This document shows positions 43,168 through 50,619 of a stretch of 64,000 nt of DNA, in pieces; positions within the stretch are counted from its first letter, which is position 1, and the number at the start of each line of letters is the position of its first letter. The stretch comes from a virus: positions 1-64,000 of the IMG/VR virus record IMGVR_UViG_3300020176_000010; one strand, 5' to 3'. The position numbers and the translations under genes are program-made. The notes below the pieces were generated by a model that saw nothing but the letters and a program-made list of their open reading frames with translations, searched no databases and was not told the DNA's origin.

Positions 43168-43565
43168 ACGCCACCCAGCGATGCGATGAGCTTTTCAACC
43201 CTCTCACCCACGTTGTCACGCATGTACGCGAACAGCGCTCGGTTTTGCTCAGCCAGCTTGCGCACCTCTCCGGTCAGCTCTTCAATGCGCTCCTCGAGAA
43301 CATCCAGGCATTGCGGAGAATGCTCCTGCTGCCGCTGTGGATTTTCGTTCTCGCGCTTCTGGAGCGCTGCACGGATTGCATTTCGCGCAGCCTCTGGCTC
43401 GTACAGCCGCATGAGACCCCGGCCATACGGAACTGAGTGCACCGGCGCAATGCCAGCCTCGTCGAGAATCTTGTTTGCCTGCGCGTTGAATATGCCGAAC
43501 TCCCTGGCGAGCTGCCCTGGGTTCATGAGGTCTGTCGTCTTTGTGCTGCTTGCCGCCTGGTTCAT
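43164..43565 (-). CDS. HTH plus coiled-coil regulator-like protein
   Basis: 133 residues. The N-terminus looks like an excisionase/anti-repressor-type HTH (NPGQLAREFGIFNAQANKIL, VPYGRGLMRLYEPEAA), and the C-terminus is a coiled coil (LEERIEELTGEVRKLAEQNR). It is the second gene of the main leftward operon and a candidate regulator. Confidence 0.6.
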   Translation of the reverse strand: MNQAASSTKTTDLMNPGQLAREFGIFNAQANKILDEAGIAPVHSVPYGRGLMRLYEPEAARNAIRAALQKRENENPQRQQEHSPQCLDVLEERIEELTGEVRKLAEQNRALFAYMRDNVGERVEKLIASLGGV

Positions 43566-43584
43566 TTAAATCTCCCGCATGCAA

Positions 43585-43863
43585 TCAGATGTCCGTAGCG
43601 TGCGAGCGGTGAAGGCGGTGACCTTCCTTGAACTCGCAGCATGCAGGGAACTGCCGGCCGGTGAATTGGTTGTGAGACACGCACCCGTGGATCGTATTGC
43701 AGGATGGGCAGCACCATGTTCCGCCAACGAGGCGCGAATCCAGGCACTCGTAGGTGTGCACTCGGTTGTGTGCCAGGGCAGTCTTGAAAGACTTGCGCTT
43801 GGCCGCGGCACGGCGCCATTTGTGCCATGCTGCCGTGATGAAAAGAATCGGGATGTCCAGCAA
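43585..43863 (-). CDS. Cys/His-rich protein with hydrophobic start, first gene of leftward operon
   Basis: 92 residues. TTG 43863 is chosen since AAGGAG lies six bases upstream; TTG 43869 touches it directly. A hydrophobic start (LDIPILFITAAWHKW) is followed by Cys/His pairs (WCCPSCNTIHGCVSH, FPACCEFKEGH) that could bind zinc. It lies just below promoter 43891-43919. Function unknown. Confidence 0.5.
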   Translation of the reverse strand: MLDIPILFITAAWHKWRRAAAKRKSFKTALAHNRVHTYECLDSRLVGGTWCCPSCNTIHGCVSHNQFTGRQFPACCEFKEGHRLHRSHATDI

Positions 43864-43890
43864 TTTCAACTCCTTGTTGTTGATGATTCA

Positions 43891-43919
43891 ATTATAGGAG
43901 GAAATGTTGGCATCGCAAC
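43891..43919 (-). promoter_or_regulatory. Main leftward early promoter with GTTG-N6-CAAC dyad
   Basis: Minus strand: -35 TTGCGA, 16-base spacer, -10 TATAAT (plus coordinates 43891-43896). The dyad GTTGGCATCGCAAC is at 43906-43919. It heads the 16-kb leftward operon. Confidence 0.75.
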
Positions 43920-43941
43920 AGAAAGTGTGTGCGGCAGGCAA

Positions 43942-43965
43942 CAAAAAGCCCGGACTTGCCGGGCT
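43942..43965 (-). terminator. Rho-independent terminator (leftward)
   Basis: Stem AGCCCGG / CCGGGCT (43947-43953, 43959-43965) with loop ACTTG and, in the leftward direction, a U5 tract (43942-43946). It insulates the early promoter at 43891 from transcripts coming from the right. Confidence 0.85.
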
Positions 43966-43996
43966 TAGTGTCTTTGACGTAGTTTGTGCTGCAGTA

Positions 43997-44088
43997 TTAA
44001 CGATTCATAGGCATTGCTCCTTGGGGTGCTGATGATGGTCGCTTCAAATAAAGAAGCTCCATTCTCTACAGCTCAAGACCCGTGTCAA
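43997..44088 (-). promoter_or_regulatory. Leftward promoter, minigene and leader RNA before the terminator
   Basis: Minus strand: TTGACA (44083-44088), 16-base spacer, GAGAAT (44061-44066). About 40 bases on, AAGGAG (44017-44022) lies eight bases before ATG 44008, which opens a three-codon ORF (Met-Asn-Arg-stop, to 43997). The terminator follows at 43965-43942, so the transcript would be about 110 bases. It may be a regulatory RNA or an attenuator. Confidence 0.5.
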
Positions 44089-44097
44089 TAGGGGTTG

Positions 44098-44870
44098 ATG
44101 GCGGCCGGCGCTGAACTCCGGCATCTCTTAGACGAACGGCCCATTTGGGCCATACCCGGGCCAGTTTCCGGGATCTCCCCATGCGGGGAATCTTTACTGG
44201 AGAAGCCCTTTTGTATCAGGGGCGCATCAGCCTGCGGATTCACCATCATTGAAGCGGGCCGGACGGCCATTCCCGGCTATGACACTGTTTGACGTGCCTC
44301 ACAAGCCATGCCTCCCGCGCTTTCGCGCCGCCTGGAGCATGAACTCCAATTCTTCCCCGGGTATCGACTACCGGCTTCTCGGCTGTTTTGCGACCCCGTT
44401 GCAGGTTTCCCGCACTTCGTCGCGTCCGCTTCAATGATGGCCCTCGTCTTTCCGAGGCGTCTCCTGCCGCGAGTGCACCAGCCGAAGCCGAGGCGTCGCT
44501 AAGTTGCAAGCATCGTGGTCAGGACACCACCAGCGTCACAGGTGCAACTCCCGCTGACCGTTATCCACTCTATGTTTCAGGTCAGAAAGCCAAACCCCTT
44601 TCGGGTTGTGGAGGCTGGATTCACCATCGTGGCGGAGCACTGCCCGACGGGTTGCAAGCAGGCCAGGCTGCAAGAACCCACAATGCTCCGACACGATGGC
44701 TCTGCTTTCGCAGAAATCGTGGCGGTGTTTTTCAATCCACCGCTGCCCCAGATGCTTGGGCCTTATCGCCGTGCTCGCCCGTTTTCTGGCACTTCGTCTT
44801 CGGTACTCGCCGAGCTTTCCCTACTGGCTTCGCCATACTTCCACGACGGTCCGCACTCTTTTGCGCTCCG
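44098..44870. other. Hairpin-rich island without a convincing gene
   Basis: Four hairpins follow each other at 44104-44188: GCCGG/CCGGC, GGCCCA/TGGGCC, CCCGG/CCGGG and CCCC/GGGG. Another (CCTCG/CGAGG) is near 44443. Several frames are open on both strands between 44246 and 45032 but none has a good start signal or recognisable protein text. It lies between the divergent early promoters, where a phage immunity region would be expected, and directly after a GIY-YIG gene. A structured RNA is one reading. Confidence 0.4.
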
Positions 44871-44877
44871 CCGCCAG

Positions 44878-45507
44878 TTAGGCGGCAATGCGATCATCAC
44901 TCATCCTTGGCATGTGAGCGTGGTAGTTGCTCAGTATTGCCAGCTCGTTTGCATAGAAGCTCCTACGCCTCTCTACAAAGATGCCCTCATCGTGGTTTGA
45001 CAAGCGGCCGGATTTTCCACTTACTCCAATAATGTCTATCAGCTTCGACTCAAGCATCAATGCTTCGAGCTCTGTGAGCCCATCCCTCATGATGACGGGC
45101 ACAACCCTGTGGCCAGAATCCTGAATTCTCTGCTTCACCTTTCTGTGGAGGCCATTTCTGTTCATGTTGAGCGCCCTATCTCCAGCCCCCTTGCCTATGT
45201 AAAATGGGTTGAACTCGGCCCCAAGCGATGCCAAGAATGTTGAAACTGGGTGCGCTCCTGCACGTATCGGCTTCGATGAATCGCAGTGTGCATACACGTA
45301 GAACTTACGCTCATCTGATAGTCGAACGGACTCGTATATCGAGCTGATGTCACAGTCCCAGATTGCGTTCGCAGCCTCAAACTTCCTCTTGTAGTCTTTA
45401 TTCTTGCTTACCGGGCGAAGACATCCGGCCGCAGATTTCAGCTGGTTAATTGCCCGCACGATTGAGTCCAGGTCATCAAGGTCTACTGAGAAATTCTTGA
45501 TCTTCAT
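44878..45507 (-). CDS. GIY-YIG endonuclease in the control region
   Basis: 209 residues from ATG 45507. Catalytic segment: KFYVYAHCDSSKPIRAG, FNPFYIGKGAGDRALN, RKVKQRIQDSGHRVVPVIM, then LTELEALMLESKLIDIIG with the metal-binding Glu (quoted in parts). The N-terminal 70 residues are helical and unlike the NUMOD type at 20872. It is leftward and probably transcribed from a TATACT -10 near 45675. Likely a free-standing homing endonuclease. Confidence 0.8.
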   Translation of the reverse strand: MKIKNFSVDLDDLDSIVRAINQLKSAAGCLRPVSKNKDYKRKFEAANAIWDCDISSIYESVRLSDERKFYVYAHCDSSKPIRAGAHPVSTFLASLGAEFNPFYIGKGAGDRALNMNRNGLHRKVKQRIQDSGHRVVPVIMRDGLTELEALMLESKLIDIIGVSGKSGRLSNHDEGIFVERRRSFYANELAILSNYHAHMPRMSDDRIAA

Positions 45508-45879
45508 GCTGCTACTTCGATCACGGAATCGGGCTCTCGCGAACCGGATTTCGTGATGCACATCTTGCGATGTGCGCCACGGCTGCCGACGCATGTAGGG
45601 ATGCAGCGCTCCCCAGGAGATCCCCACCTCTCGGTGGCCGGATGCGTCTACCGGTGTGGACTGATCAAAGTATAGCCGCAGCTGCAACAAAAAACGCGCC
45701 AGCAAAACATTTTTATGTGAACTTGTTGCAAAGACGCACTGCCGTCGCAGCCATTTGGCTCGAGCTCTCGACAAGCGGCCAGCCGTCGGTGCATGCGCCG
45801 CGGCAACAAGGATCACTCAGCGCAGCCGAATTGCCCAGCCAATCCGCACACCCGTGGCCATAATACAACACAACAAACC
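45508..45879. other. Divergent intergenic region, no gene seen
   Basis: 370 bases between the leftward GIY-YIG gene and the rightward early promoter. It contains the hairpin GCACATC-TTGC-GATGTGC near 45560, a possible leftward -10 (TATACT at about 45673-45678 on the minus strand) and several GTTGC/GCAAC half-sites. I see no protein-coding frame with a start signal. Confidence 0.4.
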
Positions 45880-45909
45880 GTTGGCGCGGCAACAATTACA
45901 AAATACAAT
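45880..45909 (+). promoter_or_regulatory. Rightward early promoter with GTTG-N6-CAAC dyad
   Basis: -35 TTGGCG (45881-45886), 17-base spacer, -10 TACAAT (45904-45909). The dyad GTTGGCGCGGCAAC occupies 45880-45893. It drives the genes from 45957. Confidence 0.75.
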
Positions 45910-45956
45910 GCCTACTGCGCTGCAGGCGTGCAGTGCATTTGCAACAAGGAGTATTC

Positions 45957-46319
45957 ATGACATTTGTAAACATCCACGGCCAGCCGATCGACATCGCAGC
46001 GCTGGTCACCAAGAAGACCTCCAAGGTGAAGATGCCAACTGTCTCCGTGCACAAGGGCTTCCAGCCCATGGGCTACAGCCAGGAGCAGATCTCCGAAGCC
46101 CGCCGCAAGCACGAGTCCGACAGCCGGCTCGAGATGCAGGCCGGTCGCCCGCCGCTGGAGCCATTCTCGCTCGATGGGTTCCTGCGCAAGGCAAGGCCGA
46201 AGAAAATCGGCAAGCCGCTCTCTTCACACGACGCAGCAAGCGTGGCCGCAAGCCTTGCCGAAAAAGGCGGATGGGTGAAGGTCCATGTTGTTGAGCTGAA
46301 GAAGGGTGGAGCAGCATGA
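45957..46319 (+). CDS. First gene of the rightward early operon, unrecognised
   Basis: 120 residues from ATG 45957 with AAGGAG at 45946-45951. Text: FVNIHGQPIDIAALVTKKTS, LEPFSLDGFLRKARPKK, then a strand-rich end (GGWVKVHVVELKK). Its position just after the early promoter suggests a regulatory or takeover role, but no motif was recognised. Confidence 0.65.
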   Translation: MTFVNIHGQPIDIAALVTKKTSKVKMPTVSVHKGFQPMGYSQEQISEARRKHESDSRLEMQAGRPPLEPFSLDGFLRKARPKKIGKPLSSHDAASVAASLAEKGGWVKVHVVELKKGGAA

Positions 46320-47437
46320 CACTCACACCAAAGGGACAGATCGACCGCGCCGGCCGCGTCAGCTTCGGTGATGCGAGCCTTGACGTGTGGGAGGACACCA
46401 TGCCACCCCTGTCGGGCCTCGATGCCCACAAAAAGCGCGACGCATGGGAGGCCGCATTCAAGCGGCAGGTCTTCGCCCGCATCATCCAGCAGCTGAACCG
46501 CATCGGCTGGACAGTCCAGAAGCCGCCAGTCAACCCGCACGACGTGAAGCACTACGGCGGACGGGTGGCTCGGTGGGCTGCAGAGCGGCATCGCAACTGC
46601 AGCAAGGGCGACCTAACAGGCGAGCTGAAGATCAGTGGCCGCTCCATCAATTTCCAGATGTGGCAGGGCGTCAACACCCCCACCCGCCCAGACCACGGTG
46701 GTCGCTACGAAAGCGACCTCGAAGGCTGCATGCCTTACGTGCTGCGCCTGGAGATGGAGCGCACGCGCCGCCGCATCCGCGACTACCTGTGCGCGGTTTT
46801 CGCTGGCTACACTTTTGATAGCAAGCGCCGCACCATCTACAGGCGCCCGCTACAGTTCACAGCCATGGACTTGATCGAGCAGAGCTACGCAAAGAGCTGC
46901 CACTTCAAGGGGGACATGGCCGACTACCTCAAGCGGAACGGATACACCGAGCTGCCCAGCTACAACTGCACCAGCCGCGACGGACATCGGATCCAGCACG
47001 GCCAGCGCGTCTGGTTTCAGGATTACAACGGCCGCATCTGCGAGGGCATCGCCTACTACAACATCAACAACATGTGGTGGGTGGTCACTGGACGCTACGA
47101 CCGGCGCAACATCGGCACGAGCGACATCTGGGTGAAGTGCCCAGAAAACCCGCGCGTCAAACGCAACGAGCGCCAGCGCCGCAAGCGCCTGGAGGGCCTG
47201 CTGGCCGACGCCGTGAAGGCCATGGACTTCGACCGCGCGAAGGTGCTCAAGCGCATCCTTTGGCCTGAGCCCGAGCCACTGTTCCACATCATGAAGGGCG
47301 ACGCCTACTTTGCGCCGAACTACTGCGGCTACCGCAGCAGCCCGATCGACGCCGGCAAGTACACCAAGGCTGAGCTGCGCCCCTACCAGGACCAGATACA
47401 GCGCGGCACCCTGCGCGCCATCCCTGCCTCAGAATAA
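46316..47437 (+). CDS. Unrecognised basic protein with UVR-like C-terminal helix pair
   Basis: 373 residues, coupled by ATGA. The central region is Trp/Tyr/Arg-rich (GGRVARWAAERHRNC, INFQMWQGVNTPTRPDHGG). The segment LLADAVKAMDFDRAKVLKRI resembles UVR/UvrB-C interaction helices. Probably binds nucleic acid; function unknown. Confidence 0.6.
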   Translation: MTLTPKGQIDRAGRVSFGDASLDVWEDTMPPLSGLDAHKKRDAWEAAFKRQVFARIIQQLNRIGWTVQKPPVNPHDVKHYGGRVARWAAERHRNCSKGDLTGELKISGRSINFQMWQGVNTPTRPDHGGRYESDLEGCMPYVLRLEMERTRRRIRDYLCAVFAGYTFDSKRRTIYRRPLQFTAMDLIEQSYAKSCHFKGDMADYLKRNGYTELPSYNCTSRDGHRIQHGQRVWFQDYNGRICEGIAYYNINNMWWVVTGRYDRRNIGTSDIWVKCPENPRVKRNERQRRKRLEGLLADAVKAMDFDRAKVLKRILWPEPEPLFHIMKGDAYFAPNYCGYRSSPIDAGKYTKAELRPYQDQIQRGTLRAIPASE

Positions 47438-47452
47438 CCAACGAGGAATCAC

Positions 47453-48484
47453 ATGAGTGCTACAGAAAAGATATCTGCCGGCGCAGATCCCGCAAGCGCT
47501 GGCGGCGAAATACACCAGGATGGCGGCCCGCCGGGCTCGGGTGGATGGAGGGCTCACGCTGAGAACATGGAGCGCGAGCGCGACCACTGGCGCGAGCGTG
47601 CCCGGACCATGGAAGATCACCAGCGCTGCACGGTCTGGTACTGGCAGGGCGATGGCAACGACCACCCTGAATCGATGGTGAACAGCTTGCCAGTGGTCAT
47701 CCGCGCAGACCAGCTGCGGGCGCTCATCGCTGGCGGGGTGCAGTCGCTTTCACAGAAAAAAGCTACGCCGGCAAGCGTGGATAAAGCGCAGGCAGCTATC
47801 AATTCAGGAGCGGCGGCGGGGCCGAGCTGGTGGAGCAAGCGCGCCGACGAGATCGAGGGTCAGGTGGCGCTCACGGGCAGCCCGGAGGCCATGCGCTGCT
47901 ACACCGACATGCGGACATTGCTGCAGGCTGCGGCTGGGGCAGCACCCCAGCAGGAGGCGCAGGAGCCGGGAGAAATTCCCGAATCAATCGAGCGCATGGC
48001 TACCGGCAGATACAAAGTGGTGCCTTCACATGAAAGCATGTTCCATCGATGGGCTGTTGTCGCAGGCTCTGGAACGCAGCAGCTCTATCTAGGGCGCGAA
48101 GTTGAATGCCAAAACATGGCGCGCAAGTTTGCTGGCGCATTTCTCGACGGCGCATTTTTTGCCATGCAGCAGCCAGCACCCCAGCAGGAGGCGCGGGAGC
48201 CTGTGGCATTCAGGTGCTTGCATGAATGGGATGGACTGATCCGAACATCCATGCCTCCAAAATATGCGTGCAAGCACTGCCACAACTTCTTCGATGCGCC
48301 GCCCTCACCCGCACTCCAGCCAGCGCCTGCGCCGCTGAGTGATGACGTTTTCCAAAAAACATGGAGGCTGCTCGACGAGCTGGAAAAGCTGCGCAGCGCA
48401 AACCGTGACGAGGAAGACTGGGGTGCGCTCAACAGGCGCGATAGCGAACTGCGCGCAGCGCTGGCAGAACGGGAGGGCGCATGA
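47453..48484 (+). CDS. Ead-like accessory protein (rightward operon)
   Basis: 343 residues in mosaic segments separated by Gln/Ala/Pro linkers ([10 protein letters not shown] occurs here and in the 458-residue protein at 41278). It contains a Cys pair CKHCHNFFDAP, and its C-terminus is coiled coil. The shared linkers suggest recombination between the accessory genes of the two operons. No DfrB-like segment is present in this one. Confidence 0.55.
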   Translation: MSATEKISAGADPASAGGEIHQDGGPPGSGGWRAHAENMERERDHWRERARTMEDHQRCTVWYWQGDGNDHPESMVNSLPVVIRADQLRALIAGGVQSLSQKKATPASVDKAQAAINSGAAAGPSWWSKRADEIEGQVALTGSPEAMRCYTDMRTLLQAAAGAAPQQEAQEPGEIPESIERMATGRYKVVPSHESMFHRWAVVAGSGTQQLYLGREVECQNMARKFAGAFLDGAFFAMQQPAPQQEAREPVAFRCLHEWDGLIRTSMPPKYACKHCHNFFDAPPSPALQPAPAPLSDDVFQKTWRLLDELEKLRSANRDEEDWGALNRRDSELRAALAEREGA

Positions 48485-48741
48485 CCACCAGAACAATTCC
48501 GGCGCATACGATCAAGACCTGCGACTGCTGCGACGTGATCATGAATAGAGAGAACTCGCGGCAGGATGGAAGCCTGACCCTCAAAGCTGACGCGCTGGAC
48601 ATGCATGGCCACGCGGTTGCAAGCGCAACCCGCAAGCTGGACCTATGCGACTCGTGCCCGCATGACATGGAGAAGGGCATCGGCGCAGTCCTGCGCAGCA
48701 AAGCTGAGCAGCGAAAGGCCAACGAAGGAGCAACGAAGTGA
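48481..48741 (+). CDS. Zinc-binding small protein
   Basis: 86 residues with CDCCDVIM and DLCDSCPHDME pairs, likely one zinc site. ATGA overlaps on both sides. Confidence 0.6.
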   Translation: MTTRTIPAHTIKTCDCCDVIMNRENSRQDGSLTLKADALDMHGHAVASATRKLDLCDSCPHDMEKGIGAVLRSKAEQRKANEGATK

Positions 48742-49052
48742 CTCACTTTTTCGACGACATCCAGGTCATCAAGAAGCGCGTGCGCGCGAGCGATCCGGTG
48801 AGCAGCGTGCAGGCCGCCGAGCGATCAACGAGGTTCTCAGAGACCCACAAGGGTCGGATCCTGGCGGCCATGGAAAGGCTGGGCGGATCAGCTACAGCGC
48901 ACGAGATCAGCATATCCACAGGACTGTCCGTGGTCCAGATCGACAGGCGACTGCCAGAACTCGAGCGCGACAATCTGGCGGGTGTGGTTGAGCTGGCCGG
49001 AGAAGATGTTATGCGGGGCGGCTTTCGCTTGTGGCGGCTGAAAAAAATTTAG
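48738..49052 (+). CDS. Winged-helix regulator-like protein
   Basis: 104 residues. Residues 40-100 form an HTH with wing: KGRILAAMERLGGSATAHEI, STGLSVVQIDRRLPELERD, then FRLWRLKK. Candidate transcription factor. A new promoter starts 18 bases after its stop. Confidence 0.6.
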   Translation: MTHFFDDIQVIKKRVRASDPVSSVQAAERSTRFSETHKGRILAAMERLGGSATAHEISISTGLSVVQIDRRLPELERDNLAGVVELAGEDVMRGGFRLWRLKKI

Positions 49053-49069
49053 CCGTAGGGCGGCAAACA

Positions 49070-49101
49070 GTTGCGCTGCCAAGCGCTTGTTGCACTACAA
49101 T
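49070..49101 (+). promoter_or_regulatory. Rightward promoter with near-perfect dyad
   Basis: -35 TTGCGC (49071-49076), 19-base spacer, -10 TACAAT (49096-49101). The dyad GTTGCGCTGCCAAG (one mismatch) covers 49070-49083. It precedes the structured leader and the replication genes. Confidence 0.65.
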
Positions 49102-49135
49102 CCAATCGCGGCGCGCAATGCGCTGCACCATAGCT

Positions 49136-49268
49136 CCCGCACGAACTTGGCCGTGAGTGCGGGGTTTCAGTAGTCGTAGAGGGCTCAGGGAGAGGGAGCT
49201 GTGCGAAAGCACGCCCCGATCTGCGACGGGGAGGCCAAGAGCTTCTCTCTCACCCTGAGCCCGGGAAG
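49136..49268 (+). ncRNA. Structured 5' leader RNA (multibranch) before the replication genes
   Basis: Hairpin 1: CCCGCAC (49136-49142) / GTGCGGG (49157-49163). A long stem then pairs GGGCTCAGGG (49181-49190) with CCCTGAGCCC (49253-49262), and continues AGCT/AGCT (49197-49200, 49240-49243). It encloses two hairpins: GTGC-GAAA-GCAC (49201-49212, a GNRA tetraloop) and CCCCG/CGGGG (49214-49231). The outer stem ends beside the ribosome binding site of the gene at 49274, so folding could control translation. The known riboswitch class, if any, was not recognised. Confidence 0.6.
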
Positions 49269-49273
49269 TAGTA

Positions 49274-49699
49274 ATGAATCACGAAAACGAAGAGCAATTT
49301 GAGGCCACCTACAGGAAGCGCCTCGCGGAATCGATAGCCGAAGAGCGCTCCCATACCGAAGCCATCGAACGCATGGCGCGCGATAACGCCGAGTCAATTC
49401 GCTACCTATGGGAGCGCGGCAACGGGTACGGCGGATGGATTCATCGCGTTCTTGCGAGCGCCGCCGGTCGCGCAACCGGGCCCGCGGGATGCGCCGACTC
49501 TGGCAGAAAGAAAAAAATTGATGGCGCACTTCGAACAAAAGTGTTTGAGCGCGATGCCTACCGATGCGTTCACTGTGGGGCGCACAAGGATCTTTCCTGC
49601 GACCACATCCTCCCAGAGTCAAAAGGCGGAGAGACAACCTTCACCAACCTGCAGACGCTATGCCGCCCGTGCAACAGCAAGAAGGGGGCGCGTCAATGA
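49274..49699 (+). CDS. HNH endonuclease (McrA-like zinc type)
   Basis: 141 residues. The first 65 are helical. The C-terminal HNH with zinc knuckles reads YRCVHCGAHKDLSCDHILPE then NLQTLCRPCNSKKG. It is translationally coupled (ATGA) to the initiator gene. Unlike the homing-type HNH genes here, it could serve replication or packaging; this is not resolved. Confidence 0.85.
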   Translation: MNHENEEQFEATYRKRLAESIAEERSHTEAIERMARDNAESIRYLWERGNGYGGWIHRVLASAAGRATGPAGCADSGRKKKIDGALRTKVFERDAYRCVHCGAHKDLSCDHILPESKGGETTFTNLQTLCRPCNSKKGARQ

Positions 49700-50619
49700 C
49701 CATCAGGCGAGGTGCCCGGCGAAATGGGTTCACGGTTCTCGATAACGCCGTCTTTAATTCCGGCCTCAGCTTTCGAGCAATTGGACTTTTGACGTACCTG
49801 CTGAGCAAGCCGGACCACTGGGAGGTCTCTGTCCAGCAGCTCGTCAACATATCCAGTGGAACGCTGCGCCCAGACGGGCGGGACAGCATCTATTCGATCA
49901 TCGATGAGCTCATGAAAAAGGGGTTCATTCGTCGCGAGAGAAAGCGCGACAACGGGCGCATGAATGGCTACGACTACGAGGTTCACGACGTTCCTCAGAG
50001 AGAGTTCCCATCACCGAAAACGCCTCTGCCGGAAACGGCGGCGCCGGAAACGCCTCTGCCGGAAACGGCGGCGCCGGAAACGCCTCTGCCGTCTACGGCA
50101 GAATCGACACAAGTAAAGACTGACTTGGAAGTAAAGACTGAATTGGAAGTAAAGACTGAATTGCCGGCAGCTTCGCAGCCGCCCGCAGTGAAGGTGGTCG
50201 CTGAGCCTGTTGATGAAAAAGAGACAGCCCTGCAGTCGGCATGCCGAGCGACATGGGCGGCCTACGGTGAGGCGTACGCAGCGCTGTATGGCGCCCCTCC
50301 GCTGCGCAACGCGTCAGTGAACGCGAAGATCAAGCAGTTCGTGCAGCGGATTGGCTACGAGGAATCTCCGGAGGTTGCCCGCTTCTACGTGGAGCGCATT
50401 CGAGAGCGAATCGTCTCCCAGAGGTTCCATGACGTTGGGTTGCTGCTGTCTGGTGCTGAGGGCTATCGGACCCAGTGGTACACCAACACCACGATGACCG
50501 GGACGCGCGCCCAGCAGATTGACAAGACGCAGAGCAACGCCGACGCGGCCGATGAGGCGCTTGCAATCCTGATGGCCCGCCGCCGCGCGCAGGCGGAAGG
50601 GGGTGATGCATGGCACTGA
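49696..50619 (+). CDS. Replication initiator, lambda O-like
   Basis: 307 residues from ATG 49696; the frame upstream to 49564 shadows the HNH gene. The N-terminal winged helix (GFTVLDNAVFNSGLSFRAIG, DSIYSIIDELMKKGFIRRE) is like phage replication initiators. A repetitive linker (residues about 108-157) is encoded by tandem DNA repeats, and a helical C-terminus follows. It overlaps the next gene by ten bases, matching an O-P pair. Origin binding is inferred from the embedded iterons. Confidence 0.75.
   Translation: MTIRRGARRNGFTVLDNAVFNSGLSFRAIGLLTYLLSKPDHWEVSVQQLVNISSGTLRPDGRDSIYSIIDELMKKGFIRRERKRDNGRMNGYDYEVHDVPQREFPSPKTPLPETAAPETPLPETAAPETPLPSTAESTQVKTDLEVKTELEVKTELPAASQPPAVKVVAEPVDEKETALQSACRATWAAYGEAYAALYGAPPLRNASVNAKIKQFVQRIGYEESPEVARFYVERIRERIVSQRFHDVGLLLSGAEGYRTQWYTNTTMTGTRAQQIDKTQSNADAADEALAILMARRRAQAEGGDAWH
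50014..50100 (+). repeat. Three 30-bp iterons inside the initiator gene
   Basis: Copies at 50014-50043, 50044-50073 and 50074-50100 (the last shortened and diverged). The unit begins CCGGAAACGCCTCTG and contains the inner palindrome GCCG-GAAA-CGGC. Tandem iterons inside an initiator gene are the layout of lambda-type origins. Confidence 0.8.
50111..50164 (+). repeat. Three 18-bp AT-richer repeats next to the iterons
   Basis: Unit AAGTAAAGACTGAATTGG at 50111-50128, 50129-50146 and 50147-50164, with one or two changes. Its lower GC than its surroundings fits a DNA-unwinding element beside the iterons. Confidence 0.75.

Noticed and set aside
44388-45032. Rightward 214-codon frame in the hairpin island
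   Set aside because: Three frames are open here on the same strand, the start is TTG without a ribosome binding site, and the text lacks a recognisable domain. Kept only as part of the island.
50014-50164. Tandem repeats considered as a CRISPR array
   Set aside because: The repeat units are directly adjacent without spacers and lie inside an ORF; they fit iterons.
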